DNA of 47,984 bases from DASXRU01 sp036506395 (GCA_036506395.1 DASXRU010000029.1:1-47984); one strand, 5' to 3'; positions 18,030-28,227 are shown, counted from the stretch's first letter. Notes: generated by a model from the letters alone, not told the origin. Program-made: numbers and translations.

Positions 18030-19163
18030 ATGCGTATAGGACTCGACGGCATCCCGCTTGGTGAGTTAAAGACGGGGGTCGGACATTACACCTGCGAACT
18101 GGCTCACGCGCTTGCCTGCCTGGCTCCCGAAGATGAGTTTGAGTTGGTCTCGCCATATCCGTACCTGAACGGCGATGAACCGAAAAGGGCCGTGCCGCCC
18201 AACCTGCGCGCTGTGCAGGCGAAGGTAGATAGAATTCGCCGCCGGCGCTGGTGGTCTGTCGGGTTACCTCTTTATGTTAGCCGCGCCTCGTTCTCGCTTT
18301 TTCATGGAACGAATTATGATGTGCCGCTTTGGAACAGGTGCCGCACCATTGTCACGATTCACGATCTCTCGTCATTCCTATACCCTGAAACGCACGAACA
18401 GCACCTGGCCCAGCGTGCGCGCCGGCGGCTGCCAAGAATGGCGCGTGCGGCAACGAAGATCATCACACCAACGGAAAGGGTGAGGAGCGAAGTATGGGAA
18501 CACCTGGGCGTCACGCCAGATAAGGTTTTCGCGGTGCCCGAAGCTCCGCGTCGCTCATTTCGGAGAGTAACGCCGGCGGAAACCATCTCAGTGCGGCGGC
18601 GGCTAAAGATTGAAGATGACTTTATACTTTTCGTGGGCACTATCGAGCCGCGAAAAAACCTATTAACCCTCGCCCGGGCTTTTGATGACATCTATCGAAC
18701 CACCTCGTTGCGGCCCCAGTTAGTGATTGCCGGAAAAGAAGGATGGCTCACGGACCCATTCTTCGCTTACTTAAAGAGCGTAAACATACGGGAACGCATG
18801 CGCTTCACCGGTTACCTTTGTGATGATGATCTGCGCGCGCTTTACTCGTCGTGCCGCGCGTTTGTCTATCCTTCTTTGTACGAAGGGTTCGGATTACCAC
18901 TTCTGGAAGCGATGGCCTGCGGCGCGCCGGTTATCACCAGCCGCATTCCCAGCATCATGGAAACGGCTGGGACAGCTGCGCGCTTCATTTCCCCAACTGA
19001 TTTTCGCGATCTCGCGCAGGGAATTATTCGGGTGCTTGAAGATGGGAGCGAGTGGGATTATCGTTCGTCCGCCGGGCTACAACGCGCGGCCGAGTTTTCC
19101 TGGGAAAGGACAGCCTCTGCGACTCTGAATGTTTATCGCCAGGTCCTGGCAGAAGAGAAGTAG
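18030..19163 (+). CDS. GT4-family glycosyltransferase
   Basis: A 377-residue mannosyltransferase-like GT4 enzyme. The start of the GT-B fold is clear (RIGLDGIPLGELKTGVGHYT). The C-terminal domain has FVGTIEPRKNLLTLARAF, GYLCDDDLRALYSSCRAFVY and the donor-binding signature SLYEGFGLPLLEAMACGAPV with both glutamates. It is cytoplasmic and presumably extends the cluster's glycan. The donor is not identifiable. The next gene starts 8 bp after its stop, so the two are probably co-transcribed. Confidence 0.9.
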   Translation: MRIGLDGIPLGELKTGVGHYTCELAHALACLAPEDEFELVSPYPYLNGDEPKRAVPPNLRAVQAKVDRIRRRRWWSVGLPLYVSRASFSLFHGTNYDVPLWNRCRTIVTIHDLSSFLYPETHEQHLAQRARRRLPRMARAATKIITPTERVRSEVWEHLGVTPDKVFAVPEAPRRSFRRVTPAETISVRRRLKIEDDFILFVGTIEPRKNLLTLARAFDDIYRTTSLRPQLVIAGKEGWLTDPFFAYLKSVNIRERMRFTGYLCDDDLRALYSSCRAFVYPSLYEGFGLPLLEAMACGAPVITSRIPSIMETAGTAARFISPTDFRDLAQGIIRVLEDGSEWDYRSSAGLQRAAEFSWERTASATLNVYRQVLAEEK

Positions 19164-19171
19164 CAAGAACG

Positions 19172-20275
19172 ATGGAAGATTCAGCAGCAACACTCATACT
19201 CAATACCAGGGAAGCGCCAAACCAGGAGGTGGCCCGACGATCCGTCCTCAAGCGGTATTTTCTCCTTTCGCTACTAGTCAGCACTTGGGTGCCGTTTCTG
19301 TTTTTTATTCTGGTTGCGCCATCACATCCGGGCTCCGGGAGTTTGTCGGCAGTCAAAACCGTATTTCTGTTTCTCGGGACTGCTCATGTGCCGGCAACTC
19401 TATTCTTTTATACGGACCGAGCGTTTTCACCCATAATCAGGAAACATAAGTTTCGATATGTTTATGCGCCGATCCTCCTGGCTGTTACCACGGGGCTACT
19501 GTTCGCCTTCTTAAGCACAACCGGTCAGGCCTTTCTCCTGCTGGCCTACTGGGCGTGGCAAGCATTCCATTATGGCCGCCAAAACATCGGCATCTACGCC
19601 TTCGCATCGATCGCGCAAACAGGAACCGCGCCCCACCGCATGGAAAAGCTGGCGATTGACTTTGGGACCATTCTCGGCATTCTTGGCACATTCAAAATAC
19701 TCGGCACGGCGGTCGCCCCCGCCTACCTTCATCGGACGTTTGGCAATCTGTACCAGTTCGGCCACATCGCTTTCGCCGCAGTTCTTCTGTTCAGTCTAAT
19801 CGTATATGTAAAACTGTACCGCAATACCACCCTCTTCAAAACGCTCTTCTTCTTTACGTCTGTATTCTTCTTCTACCCGGTATTCATCTCAACCGATATG
19901 AACATCGGGTTTCTCAGCTATGCCATGGCCCACGGCCTGCAATACATAATCTTCATGACCGTTATCTCGGTTAACGATCCGCCGGAGACCGGCCGGGGGA
20001 CGGTGCAATTCAAAAACATAATGTGGCTTCTGGTCTTTGTCCTGGTGATAGGATTTGTTTTTTATCGTGGTGGCGAGTTAAGAACGCTTGAGGCGATAAG
20101 AAATAATACCGTTTACCTGAAGCTTGCAGATTTTCTATTTGGGGCGCTGCTGGGCGCAACCATGGGCCACTTTGTCATCGATGCCGGCGCCTGGAAACTA
20201 AGTAGCGTTTTGCAGAGGACCTATATCACCAAACGATTTGGCTTCATCTTTAATAAAGAATCCGCCGGAACTTAA
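19172..20275 (+). CDS. Polytopic membrane protein of unknown function
   Basis: A 367-residue protein from the ATG at 19172. A longer in-frame start at 19052 would overlap the upstream gene by over 100 bp and adds a non-hydrophobic, implausible leader. About nine to ten membrane spans are visible. Conserved-looking polar motifs lie inside or at the edge of spans: WQAFHYGRQNIGIYAF, SYAMAHGLQYIIF and GHFVIDAGAWKL. The scattered His and Asp residues suggest an enzyme or metal-binding site and not a simple transporter. I do not recognise the family. Its place between two glycosyltransferase-type genes suggests a role in glycan or lipid modification. Confidence 0.72.
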   Translation: MEDSAATLILNTREAPNQEVARRSVLKRYFLLSLLVSTWVPFLFFILVAPSHPGSGSLSAVKTVFLFLGTAHVPATLFFYTDRAFSPIIRKHKFRYVYAPILLAVTTGLLFAFLSTTGQAFLLLAYWAWQAFHYGRQNIGIYAFASIAQTGTAPHRMEKLAIDFGTILGILGTFKILGTAVAPAYLHRTFGNLYQFGHIAFAAVLLFSLIVYVKLYRNTTLFKTLFFFTSVFFFYPVFISTDMNIGFLSYAMAHGLQYIIFMTVISVNDPPETGRGTVQFKNIMWLLVFVLVIGFVFYRGGELRTLEAIRNNTVYLKLADFLFGALLGATMGHFVIDAGAWKLSSVLQRTYITKRFGFIFNKESAGT

Positions 20276-20305
20276 AATCCATTTCTTCCGAAGCTTAAGG
20301 AAACG

Positions 20306-21466
20306 ATGACAGCACGCTGGCGTACTTACAAACCGTATGCTGCCTCGCTTCTCATTTTTCTTGGCTCGCGCCTATTGGTGCTGCTGGCTATCATCTATGC
20401 CGCCAACTTCGTTCCAGCCAATCAGGGTAGCGGCTATTGGAACCTCGATTCACCGCTTCGTTACTTGTTGCGATACGATTCTGGTTGGTATCTAAGGATC
20501 GCTGTCCAGGGATACTCATATAACGGCGATAATTCAATCGAGCAGCCGGTAGTCTTTTATCCCTTGTATCCCTTAGTTGGCCGGTTTGTTTCCAAACTAT
20601 TCGGCATTGAGCCATACGTCGGGCTTCTGATCGTTTCAAACCTGTCGATTCTAATTGCTATCCCGCTGGCGCTCAAACTAATAAAAGATGATTACGGGAC
20701 CAGGACTGCCCTTTATGCTATTGCGCTCCTGAGTTTCTTTCCCACCTCTCTTTTTTTCTCGGCCGGCTATACGGAATCACTGACATTTTTGCTCATCGTA
20801 GGTTTCTTTCTATTCCTGAAGAGAGATCGATTCGTTTTGGCGGCGACATGCGCCGGCCTGGCTACAGGTACAAGACCCACGGGCATTGTTCTTCTATTGC
20901 CATTGCTATGGGAACTCTGGCGACGGTTTTCCAGGGAACCAAAGCTGCTCGCCGTATATAGTTTACTTTGCGCCACCATGGCCACGTCTGGACTGTGGCT
21001 GTACACAATCTATCTGTGGGTAGCTTTCCGGAGTCCCCTGGCCTTTGTCACGGCAGAGCGTGCCTGGTCTCAAACAGGGGAGTACAGTCAATCCAGCTAT
21101 CCGGTTCAGCTATTAATCTGCTTCCGGTTCCTCAGCTCCCTCTTGCGAACAGGTATCTATCCCATAACCCTGGATCCATGGTTCTTTTTCTTATTCCTGC
21201 TACTGGTCGTATTTTTCCGCAAACGCGTACCGGTGGCTTATAGCCTTTTTGCGGCTGGAGCTATTCTTTTGCCTTATCTGACACTGGGTGGGGTTTTGAA
21301 GATGCGTTCTTTTACGCGGTATGTCATGTTGGCGTTTCCGGTATTCGTAATCATCGGAGATCAACTTAAAGGAAGGTTGTGGCTGCTCCTGGGCATCGTC
21401 ATTATCTTCGCCGCGCTGTTATTCAGCTACACAGCGCTATTTGCTCAGTGGTACTGGGCAGGTTGA
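20306..21466 (+). CDS. PIG-V/Gpi18-like mannosyltransferase family membrane protein
   Basis: A 386-residue protein with about ten membrane spans. The start ATG follows AAGGAAA. The loop after the first span has the family hallmark RYDSGWYLRIAVQGYSYN and PVVFYPLYPLVGR. Further in are FFPTSLFFSAGYTESLTF and ATGTRPTGIVL. These features match bacterial relatives of the eukaryotic PIG-V mannosyltransferase, which use polyprenyl-phosphate mannose on the outer face of the membrane. The substrate here is inferred only. The gene follows the preceding membrane protein by 30 bp and ends convergent to the Wzt gene. Confidence 0.82.
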   Translation: MTARWRTYKPYAASLLIFLGSRLLVLLAIIYAANFVPANQGSGYWNLDSPLRYLLRYDSGWYLRIAVQGYSYNGDNSIEQPVVFYPLYPLVGRFVSKLFGIEPYVGLLIVSNLSILIAIPLALKLIKDDYGTRTALYAIALLSFFPTSLFFSAGYTESLTFLLIVGFFLFLKRDRFVLAATCAGLATGTRPTGIVLLLPLLWELWRRFSREPKLLAVYSLLCATMATSGLWLYTIYLWVAFRSPLAFVTAERAWSQTGEYSQSSYPVQLLICFRFLSSLLRTGIYPITLDPWFFFLFLLLVVFFRKRVPVAYSLFAAGAILLPYLTLGGVLKMRSFTRYVMLAFPVFVIIGDQLKGRLWLLLGIVIIFAALLFSYTALFAQWYWAG

Positions 21467-21539
21467 ATTGGGCAGCTTGATAATGCTTACTGCTGATGTT
21501 GCAGTCTGCTGATCTTCCTCGGCGGGTGATCGACACTTC

Positions 21540-22844
21540 TCAAGCGTTTATCGTTTCGGCTTCCGATTGACTCGGCCGAAACCCCATTCGTCGCGTCACA
21601 ACGCTCGCGTTGAGGTTGGCTACTCCCTCCATTGCCCTCCCGCTCATCACTCGAAAGAAATAGGCCCCATCAAGCCAATCAAAACTAATTGCATCGGGGC
21701 TATGGGCGGCAACGGCCAGAGAATAGGAGTCGGGAGCCAACCAACAGTTGAACGCGAAGGTTACTTCGACCACCTCTCCACGCCGCACTGGCCCGAAATT
21801 AAGTTCCTGAAGCTGAGTGTTGGTGCCATAGAGATGAATGCCGTGGCGATTCCGGATCATAAAGCCGCACACTGGATTCTGCACATCAGCGTGAAAAAGT
21901 AGTCGCAGACGGACACACAGTGACTCGCCGGTTTCCACGAGTTCAAGCGGCTGTCGCGACTCGTCCAGCAATTCGACTCTAAGGATTTCCGCGCTTCCAT
22001 TCCCGTGACGGTACGTGTACCGAACGGGGCCACTCTCTTCGTCTGCCGGTAATAGCGACTCCTCTGGTTCTACGCTGGCGGGCGAAGGTGAATCCGCAGC
22101 GAAAGCCTCTTCGCGTGCCATGATGATCTTCTGGTAGCGGTTGAGCACATCGATCGGTTTGCCGTCCGTTATCAGGCGTCCGCCGTTAAGCAACAAAGCG
22201 CGCGAACACAGCGCTCGAATGGCGCTCGGATCGTGCGAAACGAAGAATATGGTCACGCCGCTCTCCTGCATCTCTTTTATTCGTCTCATACACCGATGCT
22301 GAAAGACTGCGTCACCCACAGCGAGCGCTTCATCGATAATCAGTATCTGCGGAGAAGCGCTGATTGCCACCGAGAAGGCAAGTCGAACATACATGCCACT
22401 CGAATATATTTTGACCGGCTGATGTATGAACGGGCCAAGTTCAGCGAAGCGTTCGATCTCTGGAAGCATGGCCTCCGTTTGACTTCGCGAAAAGCCCATC
22501 AGCGAAGCATTCATGAAGATGTTTTCAATCCCCGAGAATTCCATGTTAAAGCCGGCGCCCAATTCAAGCAGAGCCGCAATTCGGCCTTCATGCCAGACGG
22601 TTCCGTGCGTGGGCTGAAGTGTGCCGGTTATTATCTGCAGGAGGGTGGATTTACCACTGCCATTTGGACCGATGATACCGGTGGTAGTGCCGGCTTCGAC
22701 CTCAAAACTGATGTCCTTGAGCGCCCAAAACTCGCGGTGACATTTCCGCCTCCCGCGTGTCAGCATTTCCTTCAAGCGGTCGTATGGACGGTTGTAGATT
22801 CGATAAAGCTTGGAAACGTCTTCGACGCGGAGTGCAGTGGTCAT
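21540..22844 (-). CDS. wzt: Wzt-type polysaccharide ABC exporter ATPase
   Basis: The 434-residue protein is the ATP-binding subunit of a polysaccharide ABC exporter. Walker A GPNGSGKST lies at 59-67, the signature YSSGMYVRL at about 147-155, Walker B ILIIDEALAVGD at 167-178 and the switch His in FFVSHD. Residues from about 280 form a Wzt C-terminal beta-sandwich (SAEILRVELLDESRQPLEL, LYGTNTQLQELNFGPV), which in homologues recognises the terminal modification of the finished glycan before export. The partner permease Wzm, usually adjacent, is absent from this window. The gene is opposite in direction to most of the cluster and stands alone, with a 426 bp gap upstream. Confidence 0.92.
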   Translation of the reverse strand: MTTALRVEDVSKLYRIYNRPYDRLKEMLTRGRRKCHREFWALKDISFEVEAGTTTGIIGPNGSGKSTLLQIITGTLQPTHGTVWHEGRIAALLELGAGFNMEFSGIENIFMNASLMGFSRSQTEAMLPEIERFAELGPFIHQPVKIYSSGMYVRLAFSVAISASPQILIIDEALAVGDAVFQHRCMRRIKEMQESGVTIFFVSHDPSAIRALCSRALLLNGGRLITDGKPIDVLNRYQKIIMAREEAFAADSPSPASVEPEESLLPADEESGPVRYTYRHGNGSAEILRVELLDESRQPLELVETGESLCVRLRLLFHADVQNPVCGFMIRNRHGIHLYGTNTQLQELNFGPVRRGEVVEVTFAFNCWLAPDSYSLAVAAHSPDAISFDWLDGAYFFRVMSGRAMEGVANLNASVVTRRMGFRPSQSEAETINA

Positions 22845-23270
22845 TCTGGGAAAGGACGCGTAGCCGGTTCTGAAATTCTATTTTGAGCTGGCAAACAGGA
22901 ACACAGGATCCCGGCCATCATACACAAGATTGAGCTGTAATCATAAATACCAGAACTGGGGAAGACAGCGGGTCAACCGATGATTAACTCGGACTGGGAG
23001 GGGACTGTTCTGTAACGGGTCAGTTGCCCCAATTCTACTTCGGCTGCAGGGGCGAATTATGAGGGCTCCCCTGGCAAAGTCGGCCAGCAACGGGCAAATT
23101 TGCCCGCCGCGCTTGCCCTTGCCTATTCTTCTGCGTAAAATGGCCGTTCTTGATCGCCAGGTGTGATAGGGAATAATACTTCAAATTACTTCACCAGGCG
23201 CGTTACTGCTGCTCAAGCTCCCATGGGCATCTAATCTGCTCGTATCTGCGTCTTTATTGCGGAGGATTTC
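22845..23270. other. Divergent intergenic region with a 16-bp palindrome
   Basis: This region separates the Wzt gene and the propeller-like gene. It holds no gene that I can support. A perfect 16 bp palindrome CGGGCAAATTTGCCCG lies at 23091-23106, just ahead of the candidate promoter at 23113, where an operator could sit. Confidence 0.45.
23113..23141 (+). promoter_or_regulatory. Candidate promoter of the propeller-like gene
   Basis: TTGCCC (23113-23118) and TAAAAT (23136-23141) are separated by 17 bases and point to the GTG at 23271. The -35 box is imperfect, so confidence is moderate. Confidence 0.45.
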
Positions 23271-25697
23271 GTGAAGCAAGCTTTTCGTTCCCTATGCGCC
23301 ACAAGCGCGCTCATGCTGATAGCTGGCGCGCTTTCTTTTGTTCAGGCGCAAACTCCCACCGCTACCCCTGATTCGTTCGTTGCTCAGGTTACATCTTCTC
23401 CGGCTGGGGTTATTTCTAATGCGTTTGCCTCTTTCGCCGGCGAGATCAGCGAGAACGGCCGCTTTGTAGTTATTGAATCGAACGGCGACATTGCCACCGA
23501 GAAGACGGCCGGCCGCAACAATGCGGATGGTAATCGGGAAATCTTTCTATTGGACTATGCCCAACGACGCATCTTTCAAATAACCGACACGAAAAATCTC
23601 CTGAAGATACCCGCGAGCCCAACGCCAACGCCGACTCCAAGCGCCAGCCCAACTCCCACGCCGGTACCGACGCCGGCCGACTATACCAACGTCGACGTCG
23701 AGGTCAGCAACAATCAGCCCGTTTTGAGCGCAAATGGGCGCTGGATTGTTTTCAGCTCGAATGCGTCCACTCCGGGAAGCTTCGACGGTAATGCTAATCG
23801 CACGGCGCTCCTCGCCGATGGCAATCAGGAAATCTTCCTCTATTTTATTCCGGCGACCATCACGGTTAATTTGGCGAGTGGAGCGGATGCTCCTTTCGTG
23901 GATCTGGCCGCTGGGACGTTTACGCAAGTCACCGATACGCCGGCGAGCCGGTTGCCGCAACCAGGCAGCACGAGCGCCTCGCCTATCGTCGCCTTTGACA
24001 ATCGCGACGCGACGGTCAATGACAACGCTTCGGTCGTCTCATTTGTCTCATCGCGCAACCTCACTGGAGCCAACAGCGACTTCAATCCGGAGGTGTTTGT
24101 TTACATTAGATCAAGCGGCATAACCACCCAGGTTACAAATACTACTGGAACGCTTCTTGCCCCTCTGTTCAATGAAAATCCGTCGCTTTCAGGCAACGGC
24201 TCGGTATTGGCTTTCATTTCGAACGCGAATATTTCGGCCGGAGGCTCGTCCAACAACGCCGACGGTGACGCGGAGATTTATCTCGCCAGCGTTAACACTT
24301 CAACCGGGGCTGCTGCCGTGACGCGCCAGGTAACGAATACCAAAACAGACGCGACGGGCGCCACAGTGAATCTCTTCCATTTCGGACGGCGGGTCAGTCG
24401 TGATGGCAGCATGCTTGCGTTTGAGTCGTTGGCGACTGATCCGAAGACTAACAGCTCAATCACGCAAGTTTATGTGACGTTTGTTTACGACATCGGTCTC
24501 GACACTTTCACTCAGGTTGGCCCCAGAGCTACTACTACTCAGGATATCTTTCACTTTCCAACTTTCACTGACTATGACCCCATTACCTTGAAACCGGCAT
24601 CGGTGGCCTTCGCTTCCTTCCTGAATTTCCGGCCGGACGGAACTATTCCGGAAGCCGGCAAAGAGAGCGAAGGGCTAAACAACACGAACGGCGCGCCACA
24701 GGTTTTTCTGGCGGCGATTCCAGTTGCTTCCACCGGACCTTTTACACGCTTGACGAATATTCCCTCGGGCACCTTTATTATTGGCATTCGTCCGTTCTTC
24801 AGCAACAAGCGTGACCGTATGGCCTTCAGTCTTGCATCGAGGGAATTGGGTGGGGGCAACCCGGATGGCAGCACCGAGGTTTACTACCATCTGTCGCGGG
24901 CGGGGACCGACGCAACTGCAACGATCTCCCTTTTCACGGGGGCAAGTGAGCGCCCCATTGCTACTCCCAGTCCAACGCCTCCAGAGGTAGGGGGACTGGC
25001 GCCGGGCATGCTGGGCATCATTCGTTCTGCTACTGCGCTGGCCCCGTCCACGCAGAACGCGAATAGCGCGTCGGAATCGCTGCGGCGTCCGCCCCTGCCC
25101 ATAGAGCTCAATGGAGTTTCCGTCTCAATTAATAGCGCAGCCGCTGGTCTTTACTTTGTCAGTGCGGGTCAAATCAACTTCGTTGTGCCGCCCGGGCTCG
25201 CGCCGAACACCGGTACTACTACCTATCCGCTGGTCATCAACAACAACGGCACCACGATTCGCTCGACGATTCAGCTATTGACGGCGCAACCGGACATCTT
25301 TACTGTGACGAACGACTTCGGCTCTAATCGCGCGTCTGTTCTCAACGTCACAAATCCATTAAGCACCGGAACACCGGAGCCATTCGACGTGACGACTACC
25401 TATGTTAATGGTAGCGGAGACACGGTGACTGAGCCGACGAAGCTGGCAATCTTCCTGACCGGGGTTCACGGCATCACCGATAAGACGCAAGTTACGGTTC
25501 GCATTGGCACGACCGATCTTACCGGCACTGCCATTGTCCGCATCACACCTACCGACACGCCCGGTACGGATGAAATAGATGTTGTATTGCCGGCAACGTT
25601 GGCCGGAGCTGGCGATGTGCCGGTGATCGTGACTATTACAACAGGAAGCCTCTCCAGTCGCCCAGCGGACACTGCTCCATTGATCAGGATTAATTAG
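23271..25697 (+). CDS. Secreted propeller-like protein with Solibacter-type C-terminal domain
   Basis: An 808-residue exported protein with a GTG start behind GGAGG and a signal peptide (residues 1-26, ending in FVQAQ). The N-terminal two thirds contains repeated blades of the PD40/WD40-like type, such as GEISENGRFVVIESNGD, LSANGRWIVFSSNAS, LSGNGSVLAFISNANI and VSRDGSMLAFESLA. A Pro/Thr-rich linker (PTPTPTPSASPTPTP) at about 118-140 interrupts the first blades. The last 190 residues contain a TIGR03437-like domain (LYFVSAGQINFVVPPGLAPN), common on acidobacterial secreted proteins. It probably has a structural or binding role at the cell surface. No catalytic motif is seen. It ends in a clear terminator. 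Confidence 0.85.
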   Translation: MKQAFRSLCATSALMLIAGALSFVQAQTPTATPDSFVAQVTSSPAGVISNAFASFAGEISENGRFVVIESNGDIATEKTAGRNNADGNREIFLLDYAQRRIFQITDTKNLLKIPASPTPTPTPSASPTPTPVPTPADYTNVDVEVSNNQPVLSANGRWIVFSSNASTPGSFDGNANRTALLADGNQEIFLYFIPATITVNLASGADAPFVDLAAGTFTQVTDTPASRLPQPGSTSASPIVAFDNRDATVNDNASVVSFVSSRNLTGANSDFNPEVFVYIRSSGITTQVTNTTGTLLAPLFNENPSLSGNGSVLAFISNANISAGGSSNNADGDAEIYLASVNTSTGAAAVTRQVTNTKTDATGATVNLFHFGRRVSRDGSMLAFESLATDPKTNSSITQVYVTFVYDIGLDTFTQVGPRATTTQDIFHFPTFTDYDPITLKPASVAFASFLNFRPDGTIPEAGKESEGLNNTNGAPQVFLAAIPVASTGPFTRLTNIPSGTFIIGIRPFFSNKRDRMAFSLASRELGGGNPDGSTEVYYHLSRAGTDATATISLFTGASERPIATPSPTPPEVGGLAPGMLGIIRSATALAPSTQNANSASESLRRPPLPIELNGVSVSINSAAAGLYFVSAGQINFVVPPGLAPNTGTTTYPLVINNNGTTIRSTIQLLTAQPDIFTVTNDFGSNRASVLNVTNPLSTGTPEPFDVTTTYVNGSGDTVTEPTKLAIFLTGVHGITDKTQVTVRIGTTDLTGTAIVRITPTDTPGTDEIDVVLPATLAGAGDVPVIVTITTGSLSSRPADTAPLIRIN

Positions 25698-25740
25698 TTC
25701 CCCTGAACAAACACCTCTGGTTTCAGAGCGGCCCAACTCA

Positions 25741-25770
25741 AAGCCCACACCACCATGGTGCGGGCTTTTT
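25741..25770 (+). terminator. Rho-independent terminator of the propeller-like gene
   Basis: The arms at 25741-25751 and 25757-25767 form a 10-11 bp stem with one A-C mismatch (AAGCCCACACC against GGTGCGGGCTT). T-runs follow in both TTTTT and GTTTTTTTT. It stands between two convergent genes and serves the plus-strand one. Confidence 0.88.
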
Positions 25771-25805
25771 GTTTTTTTTCTGCTGAAGACGAACCTTGTT
25801 GGCAT

Positions 25806-27488
25806 TTACGGTTCGTCGTCTTTTTTCTTGGCCCTCTCGTCGTTGTAGAGGATATTAACTACCAGCAGAACTCCGCCACCGGCCGCGATCATGAAAAAGA
25901 TGATCGCAAATCCCGGGTAGCCTAGAATCTTAAAAGAAGTCTCCACCCGCATGAGCATTGCGGCGCCGACTATCAACGCCGCCAGTACCAACCCCATCGT
26001 GATGCGGTTGGCAATCTTCTGCAGACCCTCCATCAGACGAGTTTCATCAATCGCGTCCACCTTGATTCTGATCTCGTCAGCAGAAATCGCGTCGAGCACT
26101 TTGTTGAGTCGTGCAGGCAGCTTTTCGACGAAGCCTTTCGTTTCCATCACCGCGTTGAAAAGATTTGCCGGTGACAGACTTTTCATCACGCGCTTCTCCA
26201 TCATGTCTGCCGCATTCCGCCGAATTGAGGCGTTTGGATCGAAGGCTGGATCCAGCGTGTGCACGACCTGGTCGAGGTTGAGCAGCATCTTTGCGATCAT
26301 CGTAAACTCGTGCGGCAAGCGAAAGTTTACTTCGCCGGCGATGCGCTGAATTTCGAGCACAACGCGTCCGGCGTCGATCTCACTTGCGTCCACATGCTCG
26401 GTGACCAGGTCAGCCACCAGACGCCGGAACTTCTTTTCATCGAAGCCTGCTTTCTCTTCACCCATGCGGACCGTCTGCTCGGCGGCATCCTCACCATAGC
26501 CGTTGCTAATGGCGATCAGCAGCTTCAGGATTTCTTCCTCTCTGGCCGGCGAGATGTAGCCAACCATTCCCAGGTCAATCAGGGCGATGCGATGATCATC
26601 AGTTAGAAAGACGTTCCCCGGATGAGGATCTGCGTGAAAGAACCCGTCAAGTAAGATCTGTTTCAGGTAGGCGCGAAAGAGATCCTCGGCCAGTCGTATG
26701 CCGTCAACGTCCACCCACACCAGCGGGCTCAGGGAAGTGATCTTCTTGCCGCGAATGTACTCCATCGTAAGCACTCGCGACGTGGTGTAATCTTCGATTG
26801 GTAAAGGCACGACGATCGAATCAAAGTCCCTCAAATTGTTGTCAAAGATTTCCAGGTGGCGAGCTTCCTGGCGATAATCCAACTCCCGCATCAGACTCTT
26901 CCGAAACTCCCCCAGGAGGCGCTGAAATTCATAGCGCTTGCCGATCTCCGTATGGCCGTCAAGAAACTCTGCTATGTCTGAAAGGACCTCCAGGTCTTTC
27001 ACAATCTGTTCACGAATGCCGGGGCGCTGAACTTTGACCACGACCTCCCGCCCATCACGCAGGGAGGCACGATGCACCTGGCCCAGGGATGCGGCCGCCA
27101 TCGGCGCCGCGTCAAACTCCGAAAAAGCCTTGGAGATGCGCACACCCAATTCAGAGGTGACGATTTCTTCGACCTCGGCGAAAGAAAACGGCTCGACATC
27201 GTCCTGCAATCGGGCCAGCGCTTCCAGATATGGAAAGGGCAGGAGATCAGCGCGGGTGGAAAGCAACTGGGCCAGCTTTATGAAGGTAGGCCCCATCTTC
27301 TCAAAATCGGCCGCCAGCTCCTCGGCTTTTGGCGTAACCAGTTCCGCGGCCGGCCCATCTTCGTCTTCCCGAGTCAGCGCTGCCTCTAGTCCCGCCTGTT
27401 TGACCAGATCAGAACGACCGTACTTCATGAAAAGCCAGGCTATGTCCTTGTAGCGCTTCAAGTGCTCAGGCTTCAGCGAGATTCCCAT
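25806..27488 (-). CDS. ABC1/UbiB/AarF-family atypical kinase
   Basis: A 560-residue member of the UbiB family of atypical protein-kinase-like ATPases, linked to ubiquinone or other isoprenoid lipid metabolism. I chose the ATG at 27488, which follows GAGGTAACA. A TTG at 27506 is possible but unsupported. Visible motifs are GPTFIKLAQLLSTRADLLP (the KxGQ motif reads KLAQ), the Ala-rich loop MAAASLGQVHRASL, VVKVQRPGI, HADPHPGNVFL and LIDLGMVG. Two membrane segments end the protein (MGLVLAALIVGAAMLM and FAIIFFMIAAGGGVLLVV), as in the family. It is divergent from the peroxiredoxin gene. Confidence 0.93.
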   Translation of the reverse strand: MGISLKPEHLKRYKDIAWLFMKYGRSDLVKQAGLEAALTREDEDGPAAELVTPKAEELAADFEKMGPTFIKLAQLLSTRADLLPFPYLEALARLQDDVEPFSFAEVEEIVTSELGVRISKAFSEFDAAPMAAASLGQVHRASLRDGREVVVKVQRPGIREQIVKDLEVLSDIAEFLDGHTEIGKRYEFQRLLGEFRKSLMRELDYRQEARHLEIFDNNLRDFDSIVVPLPIEDYTTSRVLTMEYIRGKKITSLSPLVWVDVDGIRLAEDLFRAYLKQILLDGFFHADPHPGNVFLTDDHRIALIDLGMVGYISPAREEEILKLLIAISNGYGEDAAEQTVRMGEEKAGFDEKKFRRLVADLVTEHVDASEIDAGRVVLEIQRIAGEVNFRLPHEFTMIAKMLLNLDQVVHTLDPAFDPNASIRRNAADMMEKRVMKSLSPANLFNAVMETKGFVEKLPARLNKVLDAISADEIRIKVDAIDETRLMEGLQKIANRITMGLVLAALIVGAAMLMRVETSFKILGYPGFAIIFFMIAAGGGVLLVVNILYNDERAKKKDDEP

Positions 27489-27658
27489 TGTTACCTCATT
27501 GGCCAACTATTGTTTGTACGTTGGGGGTCGCTCTAAGATACACTGCCGGGACTGTCACTCAAAACAGCTTTGGCAGGATGAAGCATTGAACAGAGAGCGT
27601 CGTTTTTGACTCTTGCACCACCTGCGCTGGAGTCTCAAATTCCAGAGGAGACAAACCC

Positions 27659-28201
<543 letters not shown>

Positions 28202-28202
28202 A

Positions 28203-28227
28203 GTAGGACAGGCATTCCTGCCTGTCT
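28203..28227. repeat. Stop-codon-adjacent palindromic repeat, copy 1
   Basis: GTAGGACAGGCA then TTCC then TGCCTGTCT forms an 8 bp perfect stem (28207-28214 with 28219-28226) one base after the peroxiredoxin stop. A nearly identical copy abuts another stop at 39147-39172. It may act as a weak terminator or mRNA 3' stabiliser. Confidence 0.8.

Noticed and set aside
22233..22886. 217-codon ORF antisense to the Wzt gene
   Set aside because: It is a shadow of the strongly conserved ABC ATPase frame and has no recognisable motifs.
23581..23690. Possible tandem repeat or CRISPR-like array
   Set aside because: The repetition is codon-level PT/SP repeats of a proline-threonine linker within a coding sequence, with no repeat-spacer structure.
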